Source of the DNA: Phytophthora hibernalis
Lineage: Eukaryota; Oomycota; Peronosporomycetes; Peronosporales; Peronosporaceae
DNA length: 64,000 nucleotides
NCBI GenBank assembly: GCA_012656075.1
Contig: JAAKBF010000056.1
Span: 248,001-312,000, forward strand
Direction of reading: 5' to 3'
Within the stretch, counting starts at the first letter, position 1; each line of letters opens with the position of its first letter. The position numbers and the translations under genes were made by a program. Below are positions 23,023 to 34,450 of the stretch, in pieces. Under the pieces are notes generated by a model. That model did not search any database and was not told the DNA's origin. It saw only the letters and a program-made list of their open reading frames with translations.

Positions 23023-23187
23023 AAACGACGGGCTGGCCAGGGACCGTGCACCGACACCGTTATCTATATGTATATTTTGCTGTCATGCCTTTCATTTTTA
23101 TCAAGCTGCCTACCAATAGTTATGGCTTCATCGTAGCTGTTGTTTATATTTGTAGGAAGCACAAACGGACTGGCACGTTTACAAACA
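23023..23187. repeat. Dispersed repeat R1, copy 3 (partial)
   Basis: GACGGGCTGGCCAGGGACCG, CTGCCTACCAATAGTTATG and GCACAAACGGACTGGCACG match the right half of copy 1 (about 9947-10110) in the same orientation. Confidence 0.7.
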
Positions 23188-23319
23188 CACGACTTAGTGT
23201 TTTTAACGGAAATGTCGATTAAAAGACCGGCCCCGAATAGAGCCCGGATCTCACTAATAGAAAAGAAGACCTCTTTTGAAACATACTAATAAACAATTGT
23301 TTTTATTAGTGTGTTCCAT

Positions 23320-24060
23320 TATTGGACTGCGATGACGGAAGCCGTGTACTTCAAAGACATCTAAATCCACCCAGTAGACAACTAGGCGTGTACATCACGT
23401 ATCCGCCAAAGGCGTGGGTTGACAGCAACCTGTTAAAGTGGTTGCTTGTCTTCTATTGATTGACATGAGCGAAGGCAAGTATCATGTGTGGGACTCGATG
23501 CGAGCCAGGAGGTGAAGGCGAAGTGCCAGACACGGAAACTAATCTTGTGCGTTATACCAGCAGGGTGTAATCAGTTGTTGGTACACTGGTGAATCACCAG
23601 CAGTCGCAGCATTCGACGCTTCCTGACTTGTGATATCCGCGATGTGATATCCTAGTCGAAGTGTGACCAGCAGCCAAGTGCAGCCAGTGAGTCACTGGCA
23701 GTGACTACCAGCTAGTAGCCGTTGCACTAGGTTTTGCAAGTCTTTAACTATCACTCTTGATCTTGCGCCTTACAGCGCAAGTGTCACTTCATACACTTGG
23801 CAAGACTTCCAGGTGGTTCCCGCTAAGTGTTCCTGTATCCTTCGTTCTACTCCCGGAAAACACTACAGAGGGTTGACATCGTATTTGTAGGCTGATGCCA
23901 TCGCAATTTACCGGTCGTTCAAGGAAATTCTGTGAAGTGAGATCAATGCATGATAGGAAAGCGATCAAGCCGCCTACGCCGAGGTCGGCAACCGAACTCC
24001 GCCACTAGACAGATCTGTTGTGAAGTGTGCTGGGTCATACAATACTCGCTGGATTGTTCG
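23320..24060 (+). pseudogene. pogo/Tigger-type DDE transposase remnant
   Basis: Reading across frames gives YPPKAWVDSNLLKWL, KYHVWDSMRA, EVKAKCQTRKLILCVIPAGC, then after about 300 bp of unrelated DNA a RSFKEILCEV-like segment and SDQAAYAEVGNRTPP. The order fits the DDE_1 superfamily of pogo-like transposases: PKAWVD, WDSxxAH with the second catalytic Asp, CVIPxGxT, and the SFKxxL helix. Frameshifts and stops are frequent and no terminal inverted repeats were established. The insertion at about 23575-23880 splits it. Confidence 0.55.
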
Positions 24061-25689
24061 TCTCGTGATGGCAGTGAGTGGCCGGAGGTTTTCCCACCTA
24101 GTGGAGTTGTGTCCTATGGTGTTTGCTCACTACAGCTACAACTGGCATCTAGGCGTTTGACCTTCATGTGGGGCAGAAGAAATAAGTACGAGCAGGGAAC
24201 AAAATACAGATTACCTCACAGCTATCAGTTGCTTTCAATCTAGCAAAGTCCAGCTCCTGTTTTATCAAGTAGTGTGCTTCTACGCTACGCAAAGCTGCAA
24301 TTTACAACAAGATACTGGTCGTGACACGCGGCTTCTCGGACAACGAGTACGACTGACACATCGTGACGTACGATGTGTATGGTGACAAGTTAACAATGGC
24401 GTGGTTGATGGACATCAATGACGAGGAAGAGGAAGCGTTAAACACCCAAGATCTAATTGGACGAGATTGGTGTTCTGCACGATGATGAATAAAATACCGC
24501 TTTCCGATTATTTCGATTTTCTAAGATTCACCACTTATAATATTTAGAAGACCGGATTGTATTCGGGCATATCTGTTTGTAGTAAAAATTACAAACATGA
24601 CTATGGAGTAAATTATTGATGACGTAGATGCGTGGATATACATTACTAATCGACGTCGTGACACGATGAAGATGATGACAGTGTCATCATCTTCCCGGGT
24701 GACAATTTAGAACTTGCTCTAGAGCCTGCCAGTCAGGGTTTCCTAAAATAATATAGCAATAAAATGGGAGGCAGTCAATGAAATAAATAATTGTGAGGCG
24801 CTCAAAGAAAAGGAATACATTATTGCATACATCAGAGTCCTGAAATACATCATGAATATTTTGAAGTACTATAATATATAATATTATGTTGGAAGTACAC
24901 GTACGGTGTGAGGTACCAGTACGACGCCAAAGTAGTAGCCTGTCCTACAGAATATGGAAGGTTCATGAAGGTGTAGTCAGCTCAATAGGGACCGGGATAG
25001 CCACAGCTTGTGAGTTCTCACTTTTAAATTGGTAAAACAATGAGGAGGCCCCGGCAGTCGAAACGCGTCTGACACGCGTCCAAATAGAGAAGTCACCGCA
25101 TACACATTATAGTTCTATACTTAAAGTACTGAAGTATTATGACTCAAGTCACCCACCGGCACCATTGAAATAAGTTATTGAGCGGGTTTCGCTGACATCT
25201 AGAAATGCATTATTGCATGGTAAAATAGGGCAATGATTGATATTGCCATATATTTTTTAAGAAACCCTGCTGCCAGTGTAGTACCGTTCGTACAAGCTTT
25301 AATTGGATTGCTCGCAACACTGTTTGAAAGCTGTATATATTAATGTAACACGCTAAAGCGATTTGACAGGCTTCCAATGGTTCATCTCGAAGCTGAACTC
25401 TCGGAATGCACCTGCCTGGCCACGCAGCATGACAACGGTTCCATCGTATTGTTGGAATCACCAACAGCTAACACGTTTTCAAAAAGTACTTAGTGTTTAT
25501 TAGAGAGAAACAAAATTCGCAAACACTGACTCAGATTAATACAAGAGCTAATCAAGAAAATTGCATACGGGGTCAGCTTACACTCTGAGGTACAGTAATG
25601 AATACTGCTAACTCAAATTCACCTGACGCTTTCCCGTTACATGCATTCGATATACACACACCTGCCGTTTTATCACGGACGAGCGCAGC
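24061..25689. other. Non-coding, AT-rich; no gene recognised
   Basis: Only short frames without recognisable domains. Part of the left side may still be degraded transposon. No RNA gene or clear inverted repeat was seen. Confidence 0.45.
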
Positions 25690-26061
25690 ATGAAGTTTTC
25701 TGTGTCAAGCAAGAGCCATATTTTTCTCGAGGTACCTGAAACTGGTATACAAACAAAGTCGCGCGTTGCGCGAGGCTCTAAAATTCGTCTAGATTGGTAC
25801 ACTTCGAAAACAAAATCACGGGAAGTGTACGTTTTATTCGGTAAATGTCCCGCAACATACAGTGCCGGCAAAATACGAACGACATTTTGTTTAAGTTTTT
25901 GTCCAATGAAAGGGGCGGAACTAGCTGCAAATAGACCAATCGACGCAGCGCGATGGCCAATAAGCACAATTGGCGAAGCCAACTTGCACACACAGTTTTC
26001 CTATACCACTGGTAAATCAGTAGAAACTGCGTATCATTTTCAAAAGGGAATGAGTGGCTAA
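25690..26061 (+). CDS. Hypothetical protein of 123 residues
   Basis: An open frame beginning MKFSVSSKSHIFLEVPETGI and ending QKGMSG just before the copia insertion. Not recognised. No convincing signal peptide, no RxLR and no membrane span. The opposite strand is also open over much of this stretch (25608-25991), so coding status is doubtful and either or neither strand may be used. Confidence 0.25.
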   Translation: MKFSVSSKSHIFLEVPETGIQTKSRVARGSKIRLDWYTSKTKSREVYVLFGKCPATYSAGKIRTTFCLSFCPMKGAELAANRPIDAARWPISTIGEANLHTQFSYTTGKSVETAYHFQKGMSG

Positions 26062-26079
26062 ATAAGGTACTTCAATAAT

Positions 26080-26302
26080 TGTTGAGCATCCGTGCCCCGC
26101 TCATGCACGGTTCGCATATTACATTGGGACCGTGGGGAACCGTTAAGGCTGAACCGTTCCGGGCTGCAATGCCATTGGTCAATGCATGTGACTGGCTGAG
26201 ATCGAGGTCAAGGCAGCAAGTAGAAAGGACTAGTAGAGCAGGTTAAGTAAACCAATCAACTCACTTCGGCATTTGCGTTCCAAACAACGCATCACATCAA
26301 CA
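26080..26302 (+). repeat. 5' LTR of the plus copia arm
   Basis: Runs from TGTTGAGCATCC to CATCAACA, followed by GGTTAACAGCC. That sequence resembles a half-tRNA-iMet primer-binding site (compare GGTTATGAGCCC in the second copia element). About 223 bp. Confidence 0.6.
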
Positions 26303-26358
26303 GGTTAACAGCCGCAACAACTACCCTGACCGGAACGCTCCAACTGAACGCTCAAGAC

Positions 26359-27162
26359 ATGACGACCAAGCGCGCCGAAGTCCTCCTTGGGAGTGGGAAC
26401 TACTTTCACTGGGAGTATAACATGCGAATGACTCTGGCCCGTAAGTGACTACTCGCGCATGTGGAGGTCATCAAGCCCGAGAACGAGGTCACTAAAGCGT
26501 GGCTCGTTAGTGACTCGAAGGCGCTCGGGATCATCGCTCAAGGCGTGGAGCTGCAGCACCAGACCAAGATACGGTCAGCAACGCGTGCCATGCACGCTTG
26601 GGTCACGCTGCGTGACTTCTACAACCGTACCACGCTCCACAACCGTGTCGCTATTACACGACGTCTGCATGAGTTCAAGATGGAGAACGGTTCGACTATG
26701 GCGAAGCATCTGGACGCTTTCGACGAACTGGTCGTCGGACTGCAGACGTTGGGAGAGCCTGTCGACGAGCAGCGACAGCTTGTGGTGATACTGAGCAGCC
26801 TTCCCTCAGAGTATGAGTTGATATCATCCATCGTGGACAACGATAACGATGTATCGCTCATTGGGGAGAAGGAGAAGCTCCTGAAAGAGCACGAACGGTT
26901 AGAGAAGAAGGACACCGCCATGGAGAAAGTGTTCCGAGCTAACGGAAACGCTGGGCGGTTCAAGGGTGGCCGCGGGAACGGTCGCAAGGGAAACGGCCCA
27001 CGGAAGAACAGTGGAGGTTTCAAGGGCAAGTGCTTCGGGTGTGATCAAGTCGGTCACATGAAGCGGGACCGCCCGGAACGGAGCGGCGGCAGCGGAAACG
27101 ATGCTGTATTCGCCGTGGGTGAGGAACGGTCTACTGGATGGCTGATCGACAGTGGCACATGA
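26359..27162 (+). pseudogene. copia gag, plus arm
   Basis: Start ATG at 26359 with GNYFHWEYNMRMTLARK, then an in-frame TGA at 26446-26448, after which the frame continues with EVIKPENEV, the UBN2/gag-type core (HNRVAITRRLHEFKMENG, LVVILSSLPSEYELI) and a zinc knuckle CFGCDQVGHMKRDR. In that CCHC box the last Cys is replaced by Arg. The protease motif WLIDSGT begins at the end. Gag packages the retroelement RNA; the nonsense codon and the altered knuckle make this copy dead. The opposing arm has the same two defects. Confidence 0.85.
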
Positions 27163-28400
27163 CTCCTAACCGTTCCGACCTATTCGACTTTGAGACGCTA
27201 GACGCTGACGTTGAGGTGACTATTGCGGACGGCAAGAAGTTACCCGTTCTTGGTCAAGGAACGGTCAAGTTGACTGGTCTGGACGGCAGACGCATCAAGA
27301 TGATGGATGTGCTCTACATCCCGGGACTCGACAGACGCTTATTGTCGGTGGGAAAGCTCGCTGAGCGCGACTTGAGTGTGGAGTTCCAGCGTTCCTCATG
27401 TATCATTTGGGGAGCGAACAGCGCAATTGCTATGGGGAAGAAGGTGGGCAAAGCGTTCCTGCTGGACTGTGAGCAAGAGGAGGCACGGTTCGTGCAGTAC
27501 TCGGGAGCTGATAGTGAGTGGGAGTTGTGGCACGCTCGCATGGGACACCCAAGCAAGAATGCAATGACCAAGACGCAGCGTGCCACGAACGGTATGCCTG
27601 CGGTGAAACAAGGGATCGAAACTTTGTGCGGGGACTGCATGAAGGGTAAGCAGACAGTAACAGCGTTCCCGTCACGGTCGATTACGAAGACATCGCGTGT
27701 GTTGGAACTAGTACACACGGATGTAATGGGCCCGATGAGAACGCTGGTGCCAAGTACGTCCTGACGTTCGTGGACGACTACTCACGGTTTGTAGTGGCGT
27801 ACTTTATGAAGAACAAGAGCGAGGTCGCCAGCAAGCTGAAAGAGTTTCAAGCGTTCTATCAAAATCAATGGGGAGAACGGTTGAAGTGTCTGCGTTCGGA
27901 CAATGGAACGGAGTTCGTGAACAAAACGGTTGCCGAGATGTGCCGCCGAAATGGTATCGTGCACCAGAGAACGGTCCCGTACAGCCCTCAACAGAACGGA
28001 GTGGCGGAACGCATGAACCGAACGATCATGGAGAAGGCACGGAGCATGTTACACTACAAGGGTGTATCGACGGAATGGTGGGCCGAAGCTGTAAGTACAG
28101 CGGTTTACCTGATCAACCGTTCCGGCAACAGACGCATGCGGACCTGACATCGTATGAGTTGGGTTTACGCTCATATTGACGATGTGAAGAGGACGAAGCT
28201 CGAGTCAAAGAGTTTCACGTGTATGTTCCTCGGGTACGCTGAGAACGTCAAGGGATACCGAGTGTTTGAGATGGACGCTTCCAAGGTCAAGGTGTCACGA
28301 TCGGTGAAGCTGGACGAGCGTGAGGTGGGCGGTATATATGACACGCAGTCGCCGCAGCTTGGAACGGTCATCCATGTGACCAAGGACGGTGATGTTGAAA
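27138..28400 (+). pseudogene. copia protease/integrase, plus arm
   Basis: Protease continues in the next frame (WHMTPNRSDLFDFETLDADV). Next come the GAG-pre-integrase region (ELWHARMGHPSKNAM; CGDCMKGK, the HHCC zinc site) and the integrase core with LVHTDVMGP, RSDNGTEFVNKTV and NGVAERMNRTIMEKARSMLH, which supply the DDE residues. A frameshift falls at about 27762 (before YVLTFVDDYSR). A short deletion at about 28148-28170 joins RRMRT to WVYAHIDDVK; both lesions also occur in the opposite arm. After 28400 the sequence jumps to the RNase H end. Confidence 0.85.
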
Positions 28401-28412
28401 GCGTTCCTCCAC

Positions 28413-28530
28413 CCGCGAGAACGTGGAACGATCAAGGTGGACTACGTCGACACCAAGCATCAACTGGCTGATATGCTCACGAAGGGACTCGGGACCAAGA
28501 GATTGAAGTATCTGCGTGAGGCTACTGGAA
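28413..28530 (+). pseudogene. copia RNase H C-terminal fragment (plus)
   Basis: ERGTIKVDYVDTKHQLADML then TKGLGTKRLKYLREATGI, the invariant end of copia RNase H (HxxADxxTK). It follows directly after the integrase tail because reverse transcriptase and most of RNase H are deleted. It abuts the minus-strand copy at the palindrome junction, where the minus RNase H stops at DNQGAIALACNAGY. Confidence 0.8.
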
Positions 28531-29862
28531 TATCCAGCATTGCATGCCAATGCAATGGCACCTTGGTTATCCTCCCAGACAAGCGTTCCTCCCACTTGCT
28601 CGCGACCCATGTCCTTCAGCATAGCACGAGCCCAAAGCACCTCTTATGTGCACAGGCTCAGAGCCATGTACTCGGCTTCCGCAGAGCTGAGTACAACTGT
28701 CCTCTGGTACGTCGACTTGAATACCACGGCAGCGTTCCCAATCATCACCATGACCCCCGACACGGAACGTCTGTCGTCAATGTTGCCGCCCCAGTAAGCG
28801 TCAGTAAACGCTTCGGCCGAAGCGTTCCCGGAACCACCTTGATACTCGATGCCATGTTCACAAGTCGACTTGATGTATCGTAGAACTCGAATAGCTACCT
28901 TCCAGTGTTGCACACCTGGGTTCTCGAGGAAACGCGACAGCTGCGTCACCACATACGCTATCTCCGGTCGGGTACATGTCGTGATGTATATCAGACATCC
29001 GATGAGCGAACGGTAGGGTCTTGACCGCATTTCAGACCGTTCCTCATCCGTAGTTGGTGACAGCAGCTTCGACAACTTCACGTTTGAAGCACACGGTTTC
29101 TCAACAATCTTTGCGTTCTGCTGGTTGAAGCATTCCACCACGTCGTCGATGTAACGGGTTTGCTTAATCATGAGCGTTCCGGCGATCTTGTCGTGGTTGA
29201 TCTCCATCCCCAAGATGAACGTCACCGCGCCCAACTCCTTCATCTTGAAAGCGTTCTTGAGCGCGTCCTTGACTTCACGAATATCATTGGTCGTCTTCGC
29301 AGCAATGATCATGTCGTCCACGTACATGCACACATACACGAAACCGTTCCCAGTGCGTTTCACATAGCCACATTGGTCCGCACCGCAGCTCTTAAAACCG
29401 TTCTACAAGAACACATGATGGATAGTCTTGTTCCCAGCACTTGCTGCCTGCTTCAAGACGTAGATAGCCCTCGCTAGCTTGCACATCATGCCCGCGGCGT
29501 TCTGCAAACCAGACGGAACCTCCATGTAGACAAGTTCCACCAATCCACTGTTCAGGAACGCTGTATCCGCGTCCAACTGTTGCATCACATAGTCGTATGC
29601 CGCGCACACTGCTAGTACAACTCGAATCGAATTCATGTTTCCGACAGGCGGAGTAAGTTTCAAAGAAGTCTATTCCAAACTTCTGCTTGAACCCCTGAGC
29701 GACAAGCCGAGCCTTGTATCGAATCACTCGACCGTGCTCGCCACGCTTCTTGGCAAACACCAAACGACACCCAAGCGGACGGTCGCCGTTCCACGTGGAG
29801 CAAGCGTCCACGTACCGTTCATGGTATGAGAGAGTAGCCTCGCCTCCACAGCTTGACGCCAC
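28531..29862 (-). pseudogene. copia reverse transcriptase/RNase H, minus arm
   Basis: In order: RPLGCRLVFAKKRG and RYKARLVAQGFKQKFGIDFF (fingers), QLDADTAFLNSGLVELVYME (first catalytic Asp), FVYVCMYVDDMIIAAKT (YVDD box), TFILGMEINHD, RPYRSLIGCLIYI and FTDAYWGGNIDDRRSVSG with SSAEAEYMALS (RNase H), then LVWEDNQGAIALACNAGY. Frame changes near 29400 and 29660 interrupt it. The last ~40 residues are missing and appear instead on the plus strand at 28413-28530. Confidence 0.85.
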
Positions 29863-31572
29863 TCCGCTGCTTCATCACTTGAAATAGCTTCTGCATACGA
29901 ATTCGGCGTGTCCGGAACGCCGTCGATACTCGCAGCATAAGCCAATACTGCCTCAGCGAGCAAGCCGTCTTCGTCAATCCTGGAACTCTTCGGAGTGGGA
30001 GGTCCGTCGCTCTCCTTCCGACTGCTGTTCTGCGTCTGAACCGTTCTCCAATAGAAACACCGGCTCACGCTATCGTCTCGAGCGTTTCGCCTCACCAAAC
30101 GGTCATCATCGAACGCTTGTGGTGGCGGATGAAACTCGGCTAGCTCGAGTCCTCTCGATGCAGGTTCGGGTGAAAGCAGGTGAGGTTGGTTGGCCTCCTG
30201 ATCAGGTTCCACCTCATCCATTTCAATATCCTGGACATCTTGAACAGGTTCCTCGACAGATTCCTTGGGCTCGTCCATGATTGGTTCGCGCTCCACTGGT
30301 GGAGGAACACTTCCAACATCACCGTCCTTGGTCACATGGATGACCGTTCCAAGCTGCGGCGACTGCGTGTCATATATACCGCCCACCTCACGCTCGTCCA
30401 GCTTCACCGATCGTGACACCTTGACCTTGGAAGCGTCCATCTCAAACACTCGGTATCCCTTGACGTTCTCAGCGTACCCGAGGAACATACACGTGAAACT
30501 CTTTGACTCGAGCTTCGTCCTCTTCACATCGTCAATATGAGCGTAAACCCAACTCATACGATGTCAGGTCCGCATGCGTCTGTTGCCGGAACGGTTGATC
30601 AGGTAAACCGCTGTACTTACAGCTTCGGCCCACCATTCCGTCGATACACCCTTGTAGTGTAACATGCTCCGTGCCTTCTCCATGATCGTTCGGTTCATGC
30701 GTTCCGCCACTCCGTTCTGTTGAGGGCTGTACGGGACCGTTCTCTGGTGCACGATACCATTTCGGCGGCACATCTCGGCAACCGTTTTGTTCACGAACTC
30801 CGTTCCATTGTCCGAACGCAGACACTTCAACCGTTCTCCCCATTGATTTTGATAGAACGCTTGAAACTCTTTCAGCTTGCTGGCGACCTCGCTCTTGTTC
30901 TTCATAAAGTACGCCACTACAAACCGTGAGTAGTCGTCCACGAACGTCAGGACGTACTTGGCACCAGCGTTCTCATCGGGCCCATTACATCCGTGTGTAC
31001 TAGTTCCAACACACGCGATGTCTTCGTAATCGACCGTGACGGGAACGCTGTTACTGTCTGCTTACCCTTCATGCAGTCCCCGCACAAAGTTTCGATCCCT
31101 TGTTTCACCGCAGGCATACCGTTCGTGGCACGCTGCGTCTTGGTCATTGCATTCTTGCTTAGGTGTCCCATGCGAGCGTGCCACAACTCCCACTCACTAT
31201 CAGCTCCCGAGTACTGCACGAACCGTGCCTCCTCTTGCTCACAGTCCAGCAGGAACGCTTTGCCCACCTTCTTCCCCATAGCAATTGCGCTGTTCGCTCC
31301 CCAAATGATACATGAGGAACGCTGGAACTCCACACTCAAGTCGCGCTCAGCGAGCTTTCCCACCGACAATAAGCGTCTGTCGAGTCCCGGATGTAGAGCA
31401 CATCCATCATCTTGATGCGTCTGCCGTCCAGACCAGTCAACTTGACCGTTCCTTGACCAAGAACGGGTAACTTCTTGCCGTCCGCAATAGTCACCTCAAC
31501 GTCAGCGTCTAGCGTCTCAAAGTCGAATAGGTCGGAACGGTTAGGAGTCATGTGCCACTGTCGATCAGCCAT
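29863..31572 (-). pseudogene. copia protease/integrase and linker, minus arm
   Basis: Near-identical mirror of the plus arm: protease remnant, GAG-pre-integrase (MGHLSKNAM), integrase core (RSDNGTEFVNKTV, NGVAERMNRT) and WVYAHIDDVK. It then adds the acidic Pro-rich linker between integrase and RT (VPPPVEREPIMDEPKESVEE, PNSYAEAISSDEAAEW) that the plus arm lacks. Confidence 0.85.
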
Positions 31573-32350
31573 CCAGTAGACCGTTCCTCACCCACGGCGA
31601 ATACAGCATCGTTTCCGCTGCCGCCGCTCCGTTCCGGGCGGTCCCGCTTCATGTGACCGACTTGATCACACCCGAAGCACTTGCCCTTGAAACCTCCACT
31701 GTTCTTCCGTGGGCCGTTTCCCTTGCGACCGTTCCCGCGGCCACCCTTGAACCGCCCAGCGTTTCCGTTAGCTCGGAACACTTTCTCCATGGCGGTGTCC
31801 TTCTTCTCTAACCGTTCGTGCTCTTTCAGGAGCTTCTCCTTCTCCCCAATGAGCGATACATCGTTATCGTTGTCCACGATGGATGATATCAACTCATACT
31901 CTGAGGGAAGGCTGCTCAGTATCACCACAAGCTGTCGCTGCTCGTCGACAGGCTCTCCCAACGTCTGCAGTCCGACGACCAGTTCGTCGAAAGCGTCCAG
32001 ATGCTTCGCCATAGTCGAACCGTTCTCCATCTTGAACTCATGCAGACGTCGTGTAATAGCGACACGGTTGTGGAGCGTGGTACGGTTGTAGAAGTCACGC
32101 AGCGTGACCCAAGCGTGCATGGCACGCGTTGCTGACCGTATCTTGGTCTGGTGCTGCAGCTCCACGCCTTGAGCGATGATCCCGAGCGCCTTCGAGTCAC
32201 TAACGAGCCACGCTTTGACCTCGTTCTCGGGCTTGATGACCTCCACATGCGCGAGTAGTCACTTACGGGCCAGAGTCATTCGCATGTTATACTCCCAGTG
32301 AAAGTAGTTCCCACTCCCAAGGAGGACTTCGGCGCGCTTGGTCGTCATGT
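31548..32350 (-). pseudogene. copia gag, minus arm
   Basis: Same gag as the plus arm, including the in-frame stop (TCA at 32259-32261 on the plus strand) and the HMKRDR knuckle lacking its last Cys. It differs by a lost codon in ENEVKAW (plus arm ENEVTKAW). Confidence 0.85.
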
Positions 32351-32404
32351 CTTGAGCGTTCAGTTGGAGCGTTCCGGTCAGGGTAGTTGTTGCGGCTGTT
32401 AACC

Positions 32405-32627
32405 TGTTGATGTGATGCGTTGTTTGGAACGCAAATGCCGAAGTGAGTTGATTGGTTTACTTAACCTGCTCTACTAGTCCTTTCTACTTGCTGCCTTGAC
32501 CTCGATCTCAGCCAGTCACATGCATTGACCAATGGCATTGCAGCCTGGAACGGTTCAGCCTTAACGGTTCCCCACGGTCCCAATGTAATATGCGAACCGT
32601 GCATGAGCGGGGAACAGATGCTGAACA
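32405..32627 (-). repeat. 5' LTR of the minus copia arm
   Basis: Mirror of 26080-26302. The primer-binding-site-like GGTTAACAGCC lies at 32404 reading leftward. Confidence 0.6.
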
Positions 32628-32639
32628 ATCATATCAACA

Positions 32640-33566
32640 ATAATATTATGTTATTTATGGTGGATAACTAATAACCGATGTGAACTGAAAAAGGGCAGAT
32701 GTGCAAGTTAGTAGGCCGAGTCTGTATACGAATGAAGGCATATATTTTAGTTTGGTATGACGGGGGGTCAGAGGTCCGCCAATACAGTATGAAATTGTTT
32801 TGAGCAGCCGTCATCTCAAATATAAAAACGGCCATTCTTGGCGAAGCTATAATAAATATTGCCGCAATTTATATTTTATTGTTACATAAACGCGTCTTCA
32901 TCTGTACCTGTCGGAATTATGACTCGTGTACTGTAGGTTTGATGTATGCATCATCTTATAATATGATGCATGCATCTTACTATGTGTCGAAACTGGGAGA
33001 TGAATGTAGCCATGTCGAGCTCAAACTTTTGCGCTTCGTGGTGCTCTGTCCCCGGTGTCTCTGACAGCGGAACTGCCCTTATAATAGTAGTATATTAGCA
33101 CCAGTACAGTAGCATTAGATATAGTGGTAGTGTATTGAAGTCAGCGAAGCGGTATGAATTTTGGTAAACTTACCTTTTGGTATTTCGCGTGAATTTTACA
33201 CTCGGCCATCTATTTACTTGTCAATATTGTGGCTTTATATTATTGTATTGGAATCAACGATCCCCAATAATACATATTTTTATTGGAAAACACAATAAAC
33301 TATTGTATTGTTCCGTTTAATTCCGACCGGGCTCTCGAAATGCTTTCAATCTCTTGATTGGTGTCTGTCAGGCGCACCAGGCGGTATTAGGCAAACTGCG
33401 TTAGTAGAACAGGTGGGACAGACCACGTTCACTCAAACAGGCATTAGCTCGGAAAAGCCGATGGTAGAAGTTGTTTAGTTTCATAACCTTCGCGATAACT
33501 AAACTAACGCCTTGAACATAAACCTAAACAAAGAGTCGTTCGTACATATATGGTACATATTGCCGG
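32640..33566. other. AT-rich non-coding spacer
   Basis: No domains or repeats of note. Simple AT-rich stretches and short frames only, including ATGATGCATGCATC near 32963. Confidence 0.45.
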
Positions 33567-33574
33567 CACTGAAT

Positions 33575-34026
33575 TGCGAATGTAGACGTAGCTTGGAAGT
33601 CGAGATGAGGGGTAGGAAGGAAATCCGAAAGTGAGTTCCATTAAGTTAGACGTCCTAGTCCTGCTTGCTCTCTCTTACACATGTAGTTCTCCTATCTCCC
33701 TGTTTTCACTTGATCCAATTATGCAACGGACACACCAAACTGCAACGGACACGGTCCGCGTATACAATCATTTACGATTTGTATACTGCAACGGACACAT
33801 CAAACTGCAACGGACACGGTCGGTCTCGTCAATGTATATTCAAATCACCATCTGATGTGCAAGTTGAAGCCATCCGCCCAATCACCGTGCGCGATGCCAA
33901 ACGATCTGCCAATCTGATTACACCGTTCGTGGCTCCCAATAGCTGCCCCCACAGGCCACACGCCCGGCACGCGCAGGACGTGTGCCTAGAGGTACCCAGC
34001 CGAGCAGACGACGAAGTGCAATCGCA
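33575..34026 (-). repeat. 3' LTR of the copia element
   Basis: Plus-strand ends TGCGAATG and AATCGCA. It contains several CAACGGACAC repeats in its centre. The purine-rich GAGTGGGGTC (minus strand) sits directly inside it as the probable polypurine tract. Confidence 0.85.
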
Positions 34027-34035
34027 AGACCCCAC

Positions 34036-34431
34036 TCAATTCGAAGTCTTGAGCTTGGGTCCGAGGTTAGCACGCATCATCAAGTAGCGCAGCGTCTTCG
34101 TAGATAGACCCTTGGTCAGGAAGTCAGCGAGTTGGTTCTTGGACTCCACGTACTCCAGCTCAACTTCCTTGTTGATCACCTTCTCACGGATGAAGTGGAA
34201 GCGAATATTGATGTGTTTCGTGTGCGCTTGGTAGCCGACGTTTTTGGCCAAAGCCATCGCGCCTTGGTTGTCCTCGTAGATCACCGTGGGTTCGCTCTGC
34301 TCCGCCCCAATTTTCTTCAGGAGACGACGCATCCAAACGCACTCCTTCACACAGTCACTTAGCGCCATATACTCTGCTTCAGTTGAACTCGGCGCGACGG
34401 AATGTCGAGCGCCACACCACAGGAGCATCAC
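34036..34431 (-). CDS. copia RNase H domain
   Basis: APSSTEAEYMALSDCVKECV, EPTVIYEDNQGAMALAKN and KHINIRFHFIREKV then ESKNQLADFLTKGLSTKTL. All the copia RNase H landmarks are present and end just before the polypurine tract. A one- or two-base shift separates it from the RT frame at about 34440. It degrades the RNA strand during cDNA synthesis. Confidence 0.85.
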   Translation of the reverse strand: MMLLWCGARHSVAPSSTEAEYMALSDCVKECVWMRRLLKKIGAEQSEPTVIYEDNQGAMALAKNVGYQAHTKHINIRFHFIREKVINKEVELEYVESKNQLADFLTKGLSTKTLRYLMMRANLGPKLKTSN

Positions 34432-34450
34432 ACATACCGCTCACCGAGCG

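Larger units (their letters stand above)
26080..32627. mobile_element. Palindromic (fold-back) Ty1/copia element, two head-to-head 5' ends
   Basis: Two copies of one copia family face each other. The plus-strand copy runs 26080 to about 28530 with a large pol deletion at about 28413. The minus-strand copy runs 32627 to about 28530. Both outer ends are the 5' LTR start (TGTTGAGCATCCG and TGTTCAGCATCTG); no 3' LTR is present. The flanking pentamers ATAAT (26075-26079) and ATCAT (32628-32632) are nearly identical, which would fit one insertion of the whole palindrome. Arms of about 2.3 kb are almost identical. Confidence 0.85.
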
